Both the position numbers and the translations under genes were made by a program. Of a stretch of DNA of 64,000 nt, positions 55,035-64,000 are shown piece by piece. This DNA is from Coralliovum pocilloporae. GTDB taxonomy: Bacteria; Pseudomonadota; Alphaproteobacteria; Rhizobiales; Cohaesibacteraceae. The notes beneath the pieces are model-generated. The model saw only the letters and a list, made by a program, of their open reading frames with translations. It was not told where the DNA came from and ran no database searches. Each line of letters starts with the position of its first letter. Within the stretch, counting starts at the first letter, position 1. Location of the stretch: positions 1 through 64,000 of the forward strand of contig NZ_CP132542.1 in NCBI RefSeq assembly GCF_030845175.1. The letters run 5' to 3'.

Positions 55035-55128
55035 AAGGCCAGATATCTTTCGCCGTAAGCGCTTTCCCCTGCCCGATAATACGGTTACAAAGGTCACAAA
55101 CATTTTATGCTAACGGAGGAAGGCTTCC
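55035..55128 (+). promoter_or_regulatory. Leader of metY, possible SAM-type regulatory RNA
   Basis: The metY leader ends in GCTAACGGAGG directly at the ribosome binding site, preceded by ACAAACATTTTAT. This resembles the 3' end of SAM-II/SAM-V riboswitches, where a GCTAA strand occludes the start region. CCGTAAG at about 55061 could pair with CTAACGG with one mismatch. The full pattern could not be confirmed by eye, so this is a hypothesis. Confidence 0.25.
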
Positions 55129-56409
55129 ATGAGCGACGATCATATCCCCGGGTTTGATACCCTAGCTGTCCATGCCGGAGCACAGCCGGACCCGGCGACC
55201 GGTGCCCGCACAACACCTATTTATCAGACCACATCCTTTGTGTTTGATGATGTGGATCATGCAGCCTCGCTCTTCGGTCTTCAGGCTTTTGGCAACATCT
55301 ACACCCGCATCATGAACCCGACCCAGGCGGTTCTGGAAGAGCGCGTTGCAGCTCTTGAGGGCGGTACAGCGGCGCTTGCCGTCTCATCCGGTCATGCGGC
55401 CCAGCATCTGATTTTCCACGCCATGCTGGAACCTGGTGACGAATTTGTTGCCTCGCGACAGCTTTATGGCGGTTCCATCAACCAGTTCACCCATTCCTTC
55501 AAGCAATATGGCTGGAATGTTGCCTGGGCCGACTTCAACGATCCGGCTGCCATTGAAGCCGCCATTACCGACAAGACAAAGGCGATCTTCTGTGAATCCA
55601 TCGCCAATCCTGGCGGGATTGTCATGGATCTGGATGCGATTTCCGCTGTCGCCAAGAAACATGGCCTGCCGCTGATCGTCGATAACACCATGGCGACCCC
55701 TTATCTCTGCCGTCCGATTGAACACGGCGCAGATCTTGTTGTGCACTCCCTGACCAAGTTCATGGGCGGCCATGGCAACTCCATGGGCGGCATCATTGTA
55801 GACGCCGGATCGTTTGACTGGTCTGCATCCGGCAAATATCCAATGCTGTCAGAGCCACGCCCGGAATATCAGGGCATCAAGATCCACGAGACCTTTGGCA
55901 ATTTCGCTTTTGCCATCGCCTGCCGTGTTCTTGGCCTGCGCGACCTTGGTCCGGCGATCTCGCCGATGAACGCGTTCCTTATTCTCACGGGTATTGAGAC
56001 CCTGCCGCTGCGCATGCAGAAGCATTCTGATAACGCGAAGGAAGTCGCAGCCTTCCTCGCCTCCCATGAGGCCGTGAGCTGGGTATCTTACTCCGGTCTG
56101 CCCGGCGACAAGAGCTACAACACCGCACAGAAATACTGTCCGAAAGGCTCTGGTGCCGTTTTCACCTTTGGGCTCAAGGGCGGTTATGACGCCGGTGTCA
56201 AACTTGTTGAAAGCCTTCAGCTTTTCTCACACCTTGCCAATATCGGTGACACGCGGAGCCTGGTCATCCACCCGGCATCCACCACCCATCGCCAGTTGAC
56301 AGATGAGCAGAAAACAGCAGCAGGTGCCGGACCGGACGTTGTCCGTCTCTCGGTGGGCATCGAGGATGCAAGCGACATCATTGCTGACCTGAAACAGGCC
56401 CTCAGTTAA
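55129..56409 (+). CDS. metY: O-acetylhomoserine sulfhydrylase (MetY)
   Basis: A 426-residue PLP enzyme of the Cys/Met metabolism family. K210 in [13 protein letters not shown] binds PLP. The N-terminus [31 protein letters not shown] and the long insert [21 protein letters not shown] fit the MetY (homocysteine-forming) group rather than MetB. It makes homocysteine from O-acetylhomoserine and sulfide. The start has a GGAGGAAGG region upstream. A strong terminator follows. Confidence 0.93.
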   Translation: MSDDHIPGFDTLAVHAGAQPDPATGARTTPIYQTTSFVFDDVDHAASLFGLQAFGNIYTRIMNPTQAVLEERVAALEGGTAALAVSSGHAAQHLIFHAMLEPGDEFVASRQLYGGSINQFTHSFKQYGWNVAWADFNDPAAIEAAITDKTKAIFCESIANPGGIVMDLDAISAVAKKHGLPLIVDNTMATPYLCRPIEHGADLVVHSLTKFMGGHGNSMGGIIVDAGSFDWSASGKYPMLSEPRPEYQGIKIHETFGNFAFAIACRVLGLRDLGPAISPMNAFLILTGIETLPLRMQKHSDNAKEVAAFLASHEAVSWVSYSGLPGDKSYNTAQKYCPKGSGAVFTFGLKGGYDAGVKLVESLQLFSHLANIGDTRSLVIHPASTTHRQLTDEQKTAAGAGPDVVRLSVGIEDASDIIADLKQALS

Positions 56410-56430
56410 GTCCTCTGTATAGATCAAATA

Positions 56431-56460
56431 AAAGCCGGGTCATTCGACCCGGCTTTTTTT
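56431..56460 (+). terminator. Rho-independent terminator after metY
   Basis: A perfect stem (GCCGGGTC and GACCCGGC) with a 4-base loop and a run of seven T. It lies 24 bases after the metY stop. Confidence 0.93.
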
Positions 56461-56492
56461 GACACATTGCATCAAAGAGAGAACCTGACCTA

Positions 56493-56590
56493 CAGCGTGC
56501 TACTGAAAAGTTGATAGACTTTTCAGATAAAAGCTCGCGCTGAGACAAACTCCTAAAGCACTACTGCCAATTCAAGTGGTGCTTTAGCGA
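56493..56590. repeat. Two-hairpin intergenic repeat, copy A
   Basis: About 98 bases carrying two stems: CTGAAAAGT/ACTTTTCAG (56503-56526) and CTAAAGCAC/GTGCTTTAG (56553-56587). A diverged copy lies at 60.8 kb. It sits between the metY terminator and the end of the convergent ctaA, so it may serve as a transcript end structure for ctaA. Confidence 0.65.
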
Positions 56591-56604
56591 CAAAACACCC
56601 TGCC

Positions 56605-57660
56605 TCATTCCGGCATGGACGCCAGACGCCGCAGGTGGGCCACCGCCACCCAAAGCACCACAACAGCACCGCCCTGATGCAACAGGCCCAGAGCCATCGG
56701 TACAGAATGGACCAGTGTGCCGATACCGATAATGGCCTGTGCCGTAACGGCTGTCATCAGCATCATGGCCCCGCGGCGCATGGGAGTGTCCCACATGCGG
56801 ATAGTGTGCACGAGCGTCAGGCCAAACAGGATATAGGCGAGAATCCTGTGGTCGAACTGAACGGTGATCGCGTTCTCAAAGACGTTGATCCAGACCGGTT
56901 CAAACTGCAGCAGGCCCTCAGGGACGAATGTCTCTCCCATCAACGGCCATGTATTGTAGCCGTGCCCGGCGTGAAGGCCCGCGACCAGTCCACCGAGAAA
57001 GATCTGCCCCAGCGTCAGAAGAAGAAGAACCCAGGCAAGGCCATAACCAAACTGGCTTTCACGCTCGGACAAGCCTTTCCGCTCAAGCTGCATATCCTTG
57101 GCAACCCAGATCGTATAGGCGAAGATGACACAGGCCAGCGTCAGATGAACGGCGAGCCTGTACTGGCTCACATCCACACGCTCAGTCAGTCCGGACGCCA
57201 CCATCCACCAGCCGATGGCTCCCTGAAGACCACCCAGGACAAAAAGCATCCAGAGCTGCGGCCTATGCCGGGTTGGAACGGCCCCTTTCCAGAGGAAAAA
57301 CAGAAATGGCAGCAGAAAGGCTACACCGATAAAGCGTCCAAGAAAGCGATGTCCCCATTCCCACCAGAAGATGAACTTGAACTCTTCGAGGCTCATCCCC
57401 TTGTTGACGAGTTCGTATTCCGGAATCTGCTTGTACTTGTCGAATTCTTCCTGCCACTCGGCAACAGACAGGGGCGGAATGGCACCATGAATGGGTTTCC
57501 ACTCTGTGATCGATAGACCGGAATCCGTCAGTCGGGTTGCTCCTCCAACCAGCACCATGACAAAAATCAGCAGCGCAATGACATAGAGCCAGACAATGAC
57601 TGCGCGGCCCGTTACGGCCTGGTCATTGCGTGCGAGCCTGCCAAAATCGACACTGGTCAT
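56605..57660 (-). CDS. ctaA: Haem A synthase (CtaA/Cox15)
   Basis: A 351-residue Cox15-type membrane protein with eight predicted segments. Haem-ligand histidines are in WWEWGHRFLGR near residue 103, RLAVHLTL near 171, VQFDHRILAY near 271 and LGLLHQGGA near 332; the loop GHGYNTWPLMGE is typical. It converts haem O to haem A for cytochrome oxidase. It diverges from the DUF2842 gene, a usual neighbour in Hyphomicrobiales. Confidence 0.94.
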   Translation of the reverse strand: MTSVDFGRLARNDQAVTGRAVIVWLYVIALLIFVMVLVGGATRLTDSGLSITEWKPIHGAIPPLSVAEWQEEFDKYKQIPEYELVNKGMSLEEFKFIFWWEWGHRFLGRFIGVAFLLPFLFFLWKGAVPTRHRPQLWMLFVLGGLQGAIGWWMVASGLTERVDVSQYRLAVHLTLACVIFAYTIWVAKDMQLERKGLSERESQFGYGLAWVLLLLTLGQIFLGGLVAGLHAGHGYNTWPLMGETFVPEGLLQFEPVWINVFENAITVQFDHRILAYILFGLTLVHTIRMWDTPMRRGAMMLMTAVTAQAIIGIGTLVHSVPMALGLLHQGGAVVVLWVAVAHLRRLASMPE

Positions 57661-57835
57661 ATGGGATTACCCTTCTTGTTTCTTCTCAAATGTCCCCGGA
57701 ATGGAATTGGTCTAAAACGCCTCCCACCATCATACAATGATTAAATTGCCGCAGAGGCCAAGAGAACAGGTGACATTGTCCGCGATCATCTATAAGCGAA
57801 TGCACGGAAATCAGATCAACGAGGCCAGCACAATT

Positions 57836-58063
57836 ATGAAACAGAGAACCCGCAAGTTTTTCGGCGTTATCCTGGTCCTGATATGGATGATTTTCTACGC
57901 CCTTCTGGCCATGACCATTGCGGTCGCAAAGCTGCCAGAAGCAAGCCGTCTGTTTGAACTCGTCTACTACGCTCTGGCTGGCCTGCTCTGGACCATTCCA
58001 GTCGCAATCATCATCAAATGGATGGCAAAACCTGACGAAGAGGCCGCAGACGCTGAAGGGTGA
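57836..58063 (+). CDS. DUF2842 small membrane protein
   Basis: A 75-residue protein with two membrane segments (FFGVILVLIWMIFYALLAMTI and ELVYYALAGLLWTIPVAIIIKWM) and an acidic tail. This is the DUF2842 pattern of alphaproteobacteria, often next to ctaA; its role is unknown. The start at 57836 was chosen because upstream residues do not fit the family and this ATG directly precedes the basic patch KQRTRK. It ends 16 bases from the convergent deacetylase. Confidence 0.82.
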   Translation: MKQRTRKFFGVILVLIWMIFYALLAMTIAVAKLPEASRLFELVYYALAGLLWTIPVAIIIKWMAKPDEEAADAEG

Positions 58064-58079
58064 TCAGCTTCCGTACAGA

Positions 58080-59165
58080 TCAGGCGGCTTCAGATGCTCT
58101 CAGGCGCTCACCCTTGATGAGTTTGAGTCCCTTGTAGAACAGCATCGGTGCACCCGACAACAGGACATCCAGATAACGAAGGTCCTGATATTCTCCGTTC
58201 AGCGAAATTCTGGGTAAGGCGGTGGGTACATCCATAGGCTTCCTGTGCAAAAGCCCAGGGCGCGTCGTAACGGCAGTCTTGAAGCCGATTTCCGCCGCAA
58301 GCTGAAACTCCCTCTCCGACGCGGCCATAGCCATGCCATAAGGATAAGAAAAATGTGCAGGGTTTTCACCGAGCTGTTCTGCCAGAACAGCTGCCCCGCG
58401 GATGATTTCCTCCCGTGCTTCGTCCCTGCCAAGGCGGCGCAAAGCGTAATGATTGACCGTATGGGCACCGATTGTCACAAGAGGATCCTGATTGATGGTC
58501 CGGACTTCATCCCAGGTCATGAACAGCTCATCGTTCATCTCATCGATTGAGATATCAGCCTGGTCAGCCAGCCTGCGGATAATCCGCCTCTGCCAATGCT
58601 GGTCACCGGTCATCAGGGCATGCCAGAGCATCTGATAAGCCGCACATTTCTCGCCAGATGTTCTGAGCGGAGCCGACCATTCCACTCCTTCCCCGGCAAA
58701 ATCCAGCGCTTGTGATTTCCGCAGGACTTCCTCAAGCACAAGCCACCATGGCTCCGTCTGACGATCAATCAGGCCGGTCGCCACATAGATACAGAAAGGA
58801 ACATTGTGTTTTTTGAGGATGGGATAGGCCAGTTCCAGATTATCGCGATATCCATCATCAAACGTCAGGCAGACAAAACGACGGGCATCGGGGTCATTCA
58901 ACCGATTTGAGGCTTCATCCAGCGAAACAAGATCAATATCAGCTTCCCGCAAGTGCCGGACTACGGCCTCAAGATAGTCTGGTGTGACTTCCAGAAGTCG
59001 ATTGGGCTGGAAATCATCGCCATCCTGCCGCGGCTGCACACGGTGCAAGGTCAAAAAAGCGCCCTTGCCTCCACAAACAGGCGACAGCATCCGATACAGA
59101 CCAGAGTAATAAAAGGACTCGAGTCCAAGCCGAATAATGGCTCTTCTCAATGACGAAACATCCAA
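58080..59165 (-). CDS. Polysaccharide deacetylase (NodB-homology) family protein
   Basis: A carbohydrate esterase 4-type protein of 361 residues. TLTFDDGYRDNL (catalytic Asp pair) near residue 100, IGAHTVNHYALRRL (metal-binding His) near 230 and FSYPYG near 265 are present. It probably removes acetyl groups from a surface polysaccharide. The start is unclear: TTG at 59165 has GAGG 8 bases upstream; TTG at 59201 adds 12 residues. It begins a cluster of polysaccharide genes. Confidence 0.86.
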   Translation of the reverse strand: MDVSSLRRAIIRLGLESFYYSGLYRMLSPVCGGKGAFLTLHRVQPRQDGDDFQPNRLLEVTPDYLEAVVRHLREADIDLVSLDEASNRLNDPDARRFVCLTFDDGYRDNLELAYPILKKHNVPFCIYVATGLIDRQTEPWWLVLEEVLRKSQALDFAGEGVEWSAPLRTSGEKCAAYQMLWHALMTGDQHWQRRIIRRLADQADISIDEMNDELFMTWDEVRTINQDPLVTIGAHTVNHYALRRLGRDEAREEIIRGAAVLAEQLGENPAHFSYPYGMAMAASEREFQLAAEIGFKTAVTTRPGLLHRKPMDVPTALPRISLNGEYQDLRYLDVLLSGAPMLFYKGLKLIKGERLRASEAA

Positions 59166-59364
59166 CGCACCAGCCTCAAACCTGTTTGCGACAGAAGGCA
59201 ATCACTTTACCATATGCCATTCAGAAAGCAGTACCTCAATGGCATAGGGCAGCAACAGCCTTAACAAATTCCTGCACTATTCTATACAATTACCGTTGAT
59301 AGATTAAATTGATCTGAACGCGCGTGTCCTATGGTTGTATCAACAACTTTGGGGAAGTGACACG

Positions 59365-60687
59365 ATGCCATCGAAAGTCGATGCATTTGAACGGGCGGAA
59401 AGCCGGGTGACAGCCAACATGCTTGGCCAGCATCTGGGCAATGTCGAATCGTTTGATCTTTATCTCTCCGACAGCACCAGTTCGCTTGAATATTTATGGC
59501 ACGATTTCCAGAAAACGGCCGTTATGACGCCCTATCAGCAGTTTGGCTGGATGGATGCATGGCTGAATACGATCGGCGCAGAGCAGAATATTGAAGCAGC
59601 GATTGTGACCGGATTCGATAATCACGGGATTGCATTCATCCTCCCCCTCTGCATCAAGCGTCGCGGACCATTTCGGGTCCTGAACTGGATTGGTGGAAAA
59701 CATACCAACTACAATATGGGCCTTTATCGCCGGGATGTGATGAGCAGATTGTCAGCGCAAGACATCTGCCAACTGCTCAAGATCATCTCACAAAACGGCA
59801 CCAGAATTGACGTTGTCCAGCTCCAGAACCAACCCAAGAGCTGGAATGGACTGGATAACCCGTTCGCCGCTGTCCCCTATTCGGATGCGCCAAGCATTGC
59901 GCTCTCTGTGGATCTGAGCAGTGGCTTTCAGCACTATTTTGAAACCGTAGTGCGCAAAAGAGCCCGTAAGAAATACAAGACCCAGACTCGCAAACTTCTT
60001 GAATCCGGACACTCCGTTGCAATCCGCATCTCGGAAAGTGCAACGGATGGTTATGAGCTGTTTTCAATCTTTCTCAAGCAGAGAAATGAGCGGTTCCGAA
60101 ATCAGGGCATTCAAAGCCCCTTCGGCAGTGACGATGCCATATTGTTCTATCTTGATCTGATCCAGCGATCACAATCAGCCGATAAAGATCTGCTGACCTT
60201 CTACAGTCTGGTTATCGATGGTCAAGTGCGGGCGATTTTCGCAGGCGTCGGTCACAGAGGAAGGTTCTCGGCCTGTATAACGTCCTTTGCAGATGATGAA
60301 CTGGCACAGCTCAGCCCGGGTGAATATCTGTTGCATTACCTTATCCAGGATCGTGCGGAGCTGGGTGATGTGATCTTTGATCTTGGTATTGGAGATGCGC
60401 GCTACAAACGCGCCTGGTGCGATACAGAGGACGTTCTGTTCGACAATCTCCTCCCGGTCGCTTCTATTGGCAGACTTCTGGTCCCTGCCCTTCGGGTAGG
60501 CTCTCGTCTCAAGTCCGAAATCAAAAACTCCAGAACTCTTTGGTCTGCGGTTAATCTATACCGAAGAGCCAAAGCTTACCTGCTCTGTGTCTTTCATCCA
60601 TGCGATGATGAAGAGGCTTTACCGTCGGTCAAAAACGTCAAACAGCCCGTTGCAAACCAAGATCGTCGCGACAGTAACGCTGCCTAG
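59365..60687 (+). CDS. GNAT/FemAB-like acyltransferase of a polysaccharide cluster
   Basis: A 440-residue protein with an acetyltransferase-6-type (FemAB/CelD) fold, as seen in many exopolysaccharide clusters (RGPFRVLNWIGGKHTNYNMGLYRRD; later VVRKRARKKYKTQTRKLL, TFYSLVIDGQVRAIFAGVGHRGRFSACITSFADDELAQLSPGEYLLHYLI). It may acylate a sugar or amino acid on the polymer. It diverges from the deacetylase. The start at 59365 has GGGGAAG upstream; a frame from 59335 extends ten residues further. Confidence 0.78.
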   Translation: MPSKVDAFERAESRVTANMLGQHLGNVESFDLYLSDSTSSLEYLWHDFQKTAVMTPYQQFGWMDAWLNTIGAEQNIEAAIVTGFDNHGIAFILPLCIKRRGPFRVLNWIGGKHTNYNMGLYRRDVMSRLSAQDICQLLKIISQNGTRIDVVQLQNQPKSWNGLDNPFAAVPYSDAPSIALSVDLSSGFQHYFETVVRKRARKKYKTQTRKLLESGHSVAIRISESATDGYELFSIFLKQRNERFRNQGIQSPFGSDDAILFYLDLIQRSQSADKDLLTFYSLVIDGQVRAIFAGVGHRGRFSACITSFADDELAQLSPGEYLLHYLIQDRAELGDVIFDLGIGDARYKRAWCDTEDVLFDNLLPVASIGRLLVPALRVGSRLKSEIKNSRTLWSAVNLYRRAKAYLLCVFHPCDDEEALPSVKNVKQPVANQDRRDSNAA

Positions 60688-60760
60688 ATATCGCCCTTCA
60701 TAGGAACGACCAGCTCTGCGCCAATCCGCCACCAGAATCTTCAATCCTCGCCAACAATAA

Positions 60761-60791
60761 AACACCCGGACCAGTGTTTGCTCCGGGGGTT
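60761..60791 (+). terminator. Weak terminator-like hairpin after the FemAB-like gene
   Basis: AACACCCGGA pairs with TCCGGGGGTT (one mismatch) around an 11-base loop. No T-tract follows. It lies 74 bases after the stop, so it may end the transcript with help from Rho. Confidence 0.4.
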
Positions 60792-60821
60792 AATCCGTTT
60801 TACAGTCGCCATAATGGCCTG

Positions 60822-60927
60822 CAGCGCGCGTCTGAAAAATGGATAGACTTTCAGGCAGAAATTCGTGCAAAAACAAACTCTTAAAGTACTGCCACCAATT
60901 CAAGTTAAAGGTCTGGTGCTTTAAGCC
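60822..60927. repeat. Two-hairpin intergenic repeat, copy B
   Basis: A diverged copy of the repeat at 56.5 kb. The first stem is shorter (CTGAAA/TTTCAG). The second has changed on both arms (CTTAAAG/CTTTAAG instead of CTAAAG/CTTTAG) and still pairs. It overlaps the stop codon of the Wzc-like gene. Confidence 0.62.
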
Positions 60928-63449
60928 ATTGAGCGGGCTCTTGAAGCAAAAGTCACATCGCGACAGGCAAACTCTTCCAGAGCTTCACGCAGGCTGGCTT
61001 CATCCGCCTCGCTGAGTGCCTGATCCGGGGTAACGATCACATCAGCGCCATCTCCGATAACCTCAAGCCCTGCATCCAGATGTTCAGGTCCGCCGAGATT
61101 GGTCACCACATAGTCATAACGCTTGCTCAACCGCCTGAAGAGCCCTTTGACGATATCGGAGGACTCATCCCAACGATCATCAACAGTACCCGCGACCACC
61201 ATATCAAGGCCCGTATCAGCATCCGGCACGATAACATCACTCAGAGACATTGTGCCTGCCACCACATCCCAGAAACCTGCGGCTTTATCAGCGGCGCCAA
61301 TGTTGGCAAGATCGATATCAAGAAGCAGAACCTTCTGTCCTTGACCAGATAAATCCTGAGCAAGATCCATCGCCCGCCCAAGGGATCCACCGGACGGAGA
61401 AAGCTGAATAAACACGACAGATTCAGCGTCCTTGTTGTTCACCTGAGCAATAGCCGCCGGAGACACAGACGCAGCTTCGGCCTCAGATCCCCGCTGGTCC
61501 GACGAATCCGGTGAACGTACCTTGGTCAGATCATGAATAGAGGCGCTTTTAGGAGTAGCCATTGCTGCCAGTGTCGATGCTCCGGCAGCGGCATGGCCAA
61601 CGCCCGTTTCCCCTGAGCCTCTTTTCTCGTCTGAGACAAGCTTTGGCTTGGTCATTTCTGTCTCAGAGGTGCTCTCCCGGAGGCTTTCCGGTATCTGTGA
61701 AGTAGAGGCTGTAATGTTGTCTGACGGATTGTCATCAGTCTTGATAGCTTTGACACGCTCATCCATCAGAACATCTTCGATCGACGCTCTGAGACGTAGT
61801 CCCTCTTCCTTGGCCTCGTCATCCAGAACGACGGAATTCCTTGTCGATTCCTGTGTGTCGGACCTGTTGGTTTGTGGTGAATTGACCGGAGGCGTCTCCT
61901 CAACAACACGACTGACCTCAGCATGGCCAGTCCGTGTCGGAGAAGTCGGTGCCGGAGTTGGTGTTGGTGTTGGTGTTACAGCCGGTGCTGCAACAGCAGC
62001 AACTGGTACAGCAGCAGGCATAACTTCAGAATACACGATAGCCCGACCACTCAGGAGTGACCGAAGGGTTATTCCCACCACGCCAAAAATAAAGACGACA
62101 GCAACTGCAGCAATGACAAACAGCCCAACATTGGGGAAATATGGCTTGCTCGGCACCGACGCGTTCGACACAACACGCGCATCTGGCAGGAACGCATCAA
62201 CATTCTGCCGCGCCAAAGCTTCACGATACCGCTTGAGGAACGTCTCGAGCAGATCACGATCCGATGTCGCCTCCCGCTCCAGTTCGCGCAACTTCACCGA
62301 CTGGGTATCAGCATTGGCAGAAACTTGCTGAAGCTGCGTCAGCTTCGCCTCAAGAGATTCTACTCGCTTGCGAGCAACCGTTGCATCATTTTCAAGTGCA
62401 CGTCTGAGGTTACGGGCTTCCGAACGGATTTCCTTATCCAGATCAGCGATCTGGGACTGGATTGCCTTGATCGTCGGATGGCCAGGCAGAAGTGAAGCAG
62501 ACAGTTGAGCCAGCCGGGCCTTCAACTGTGCTTTCTGCTCGCGCAAACGCTGGATAAGCTGAGAGTTGATGACCTCACGAGAGGTATCGAGAGATCCACC
62601 CCCATCAAGCAAAGACTGGATCTGCGATGCCTTAGCTTCCGCATCGAGCTGAACGCCGCGCGCACGAGCCAGTTCCGTGTTCAGACTGCTGAGTTGTTCG
62701 CGATTGAGAGGCGTATTGCTCTGGCCAATCTGTAATCCGGTTTCGGCACGATATTCAGCTACCCGGTTTTCTGACAATGTTACCGTCTCGCGGAGGCGCG
62801 CAATCTCGCTTTCAAGCCAGACCACAGCTTCCTTGGTCCGCTGTTCCTTTACCTCTCCCTGGAAAGCAAGGTATTCGGAAACAACGGTGTTGGCAGCAGC
62901 AGCTGCAAAGGTCGGGTCCATCGAAGAGTAATCAATGGTTATAACGCGTGTTCCACGTACTTCATAAACCTCCAGCCCTTCCGAAAAGCGGGCAACACGG
63001 TCATATTCCGGGTTCACGCTACGCTTCGGTCCGCCGAGGTTGAAAATACCACTGACACTGTCAAACAGCTGCTTTACGATACCCCGCTCATTCTCACGCT
63101 CTTTTTCGCTGGCCGGCATTTCTCCTGTCTTGGCGACAACGCGACGCAGCAAGTCGACGGAGGCAAGCATCTCGACCTGACTGCGAACACCTTCCTTGTC
63201 GAGAATCGTGCGCTCTTCCGATCGCACCCCACTTTCGGCAGGTCGCGTGAAAACACTGTCATTAGCTGCAACGATAATTTGCGCGGTCGCTCTGTACTTC
63301 GGATCAACCATCTGCATCAGAAACAGGACAAAAACCCCTGCGATCAATGCACTGGCTATCAGTTTGTACTTGGCACGCCAGAGTGCCGCAGCAATATATC
63401 CAACATCAATTTCACCATCGGCATCCGATGGTCTGTATTGCATAGCCAT
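60921..63449 (-). CDS. Wzc/GumC-type polysaccharide co-polymerase with degenerate ATPase domain
   Basis: An 842-residue inner-membrane protein. It has a Wzz domain with a first membrane segment near residue 30-50 (LIASALIAGVFVLFLMQMV), long coiled-coil regions (about residues 175-430), and a second membrane segment near 460-480. A disordered Pro/Thr-rich linker follows (encoded in part by 6-bp GTTGGT repeats at 61957-61977), then a C-terminal ATPase-like domain. In that domain the Walker A site reads SPSGGSLGRA without the lysine, the A' site is VLLLDIDLA, and Walker B reads YDYVVTNLGG. Kinase activity is therefore doubtful. It is expected to control chain length and export with the Wza-like protein encoded divergently. 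Confidence 0.87.
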   Translation of the reverse strand: MAMQYRPSDADGEIDVGYIAAALWRAKYKLIASALIAGVFVLFLMQMVDPKYRATAQIIVAANDSVFTRPAESGVRSEERTILDKEGVRSQVEMLASVDLLRRVVAKTGEMPASEKERENERGIVKQLFDSVSGIFNLGGPKRSVNPEYDRVARFSEGLEVYEVRGTRVITIDYSSMDPTFAAAAANTVVSEYLAFQGEVKEQRTKEAVVWLESEIARLRETVTLSENRVAEYRAETGLQIGQSNTPLNREQLSSLNTELARARGVQLDAEAKASQIQSLLDGGGSLDTSREVINSQLIQRLREQKAQLKARLAQLSASLLPGHPTIKAIQSQIADLDKEIRSEARNLRRALENDATVARKRVESLEAKLTQLQQVSANADTQSVKLRELEREATSDRDLLETFLKRYREALARQNVDAFLPDARVVSNASVPSKPYFPNVGLFVIAAVAVVFIFGVVGITLRSLLSGRAIVYSEVMPAAVPVAAVAAPAVTPTPTPTPAPTSPTRTGHAEVSRVVEETPPVNSPQTNRSDTQESTRNSVVLDDEAKEEGLRLRASIEDVLMDERVKAIKTDDNPSDNITASTSQIPESLRESTSETEMTKPKLVSDEKRGSGETGVGHAAAGASTLAAMATPKSASIHDLTKVRSPDSSDQRGSEAEAASVSPAAIAQVNNKDAESVVFIQLSPSGGSLGRAMDLAQDLSGQGQKVLLLDIDLANIGAADKAAGFWDVVAGTMSLSDVIVPDADTGLDMVVAGTVDDRWDESSDIVKGLFRRLSKRYDYVVTNLGGPEHLDAGLEVIGDGADVIVTPDQALSEADEASLREALEEFACRDVTFASRARSMA

Positions 63450-63633
63450 GCTCTTTGCCCTCAATCCTGTCAGGACAATGCGCTGTCAAGGTAACGGTTT
63501 CGTTAAGCTATACCGTACTCCCATAATGCGCGTTACGTCTCGCCATAAGTCTGGCGACCAATTATGGCATAAACACTTCAGCGCCAGATTTACTCGACAT
63601 TAACCAAGAAATCCGATTTTGGAGAGAGTTTCG

Positions 63634-64000
63634 ATGAGATCGGATTGTGTAATGTTTATTCGCTCAATTGCCATAGCCCTTGTTCTGGCGCTTGCCGCGT
63701 GCTCTTCAACAGCACCGCGCAACCCATCCCTGACACAAGGGTTGAAGGGTCCATATCGCCTCGACAGTGGTGACCAGTTACGTATTCTGGTGTTTGGCCA
63801 ACGAGAGCTGACCAACAGCTATACGGTCGATCAGTCAGGGTTTCTCTCGTTCCCGCTTGTAGGGGCTATTCCTGCCCGCGGCCGCACGACAGCCGACATG
63901 GAAAAAGCCATTGCCAAGAAACTCAAGAACGGTTTCCTGAGAAACCCGGATGTTACGGTTGAAGTTCAGACATTCCGGCCTTTCTTTATTCGCGGCGCTG
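63634..64000 (+). CDS. Wza/GumB-type polysaccharide export lipoprotein (C-terminus outside window)
   Basis: The frame opens at 63634 (GGAGAG 8 bases upstream) and runs off the right edge; at least 122 residues are visible. A lipoprotein signal (ALVLALAACSS, with the lipidated Cys) precedes YRLDSGDQLRILVFGQRELTNSYTVDQSGFLSFPLVGAIPARGRT, the polysaccharide export domain, and a SLBB-type region begins. It forms the outer-membrane export pore and pairs with the divergent Wzc-like protein. The shared 184-bp region upstream probably holds both promoters. Confidence 0.9.
   Translation, partial: MRSDCVMFIRSIAIALVLALAACSSTAPRNPSLTQGLKGPYRLDSGDQLRILVFGQRELTNSYTVDQSGFLSFPLVGAIPARGRTTADMEKAIAKKLKNGFLRNPDVTVEVQTFRPFFIRGA

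Noticed and set aside
56635..57516. A 293-residue open frame on the plus strand
   Set aside because: It is antisense to ctaA, which has conserved haem ligands.

Overview
The window looks like chromosome from an alphaproteobacterium of the Hyphomicrobiales (Rhizobiales) type, probably marine or host-associated. The evidence is the gene content: an alaC-hom-glpX-recJ cluster, class I phaC, argC with rplM-rpsI, metY and ctaA with a DUF2842 gene, an L-carnitine dehydrogenase fused to a thioesterase, and a bacterial alpha-2-macroglobulin paired with PBP1C. No phage, plasmid or CRISPR signals were seen. The species was not determined.

Layout. (1) 1-8.6 kb: an alpha/beta hydrolase cut by the window edge, an EamA exporter, a carnitine operon (dehydrogenase-thioesterase plus beta-keto acid cleavage enzyme) divergent from a GlxA/CdhR-type regulator, a DUF302 gene, and a LysR gene divergent from a two-gene operon read here as tmpA-tmpB (trimethylaminoethylphosphonate to glycine betaine plus phosphate). 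(2) 8.6-18.2 kb: cell-envelope genes (DUF2189 membrane protein, pbpC, a very large alpha-2-macroglobulin) and two small genes. (3) 18.2-25.6 kb: an operon of two FAD-dependent amine oxidoreductases divergent from a LysR gene, a TIM-barrel gene, and a DapA-like plus beta-propeller pair. (4) 25.7-36.8 kb: tRNA-Glu and housekeeping genes (recJ, glpX, hom, alaC, phaC, argC, rpsI, rplM). (5) 37-52 kb: an accessory block with a hydroxyacid oxidase, a UroD-like protein, a second GlxA-type regulator, a D-arginine dehydrogenase-like enzyme, a degenerate MoeA, an AruI-like decarboxylase, cueR, a LysR gene, a Rieske oxygenase, a 78-residue protein, a second dimethylglycine dehydrogenase-like enzyme and cytochrome b561. 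(6) 52-58 kb: enoyl-CoA hydratase, CoA-binding protein, nitroreductase, metY and ctaA. (7) 58-64 kb: the start of an exopolysaccharide region (deacetylase, FemAB-like transferase, Wzc-like and Wza-like proteins).

Two themes stand out. One is methylated-amine catabolism: carnitine and a phosphonate both lead to glycine betaine, and several FAD/GcvT-type oxidases and a Rieske oxygenase could act on betaine-derived or related N-methyl compounds. The other is the accessory block at 37-52 kb. It separates rplM/rpsI/thioesterase from the enoyl-CoA hydratase/CoA-binding/metY/ctaA genes, which I remember as one neighbourhood in related genomes. It also carries two near-identical elements of about 265 bp with long inverted ends and TA flanks, plus a lone element end.
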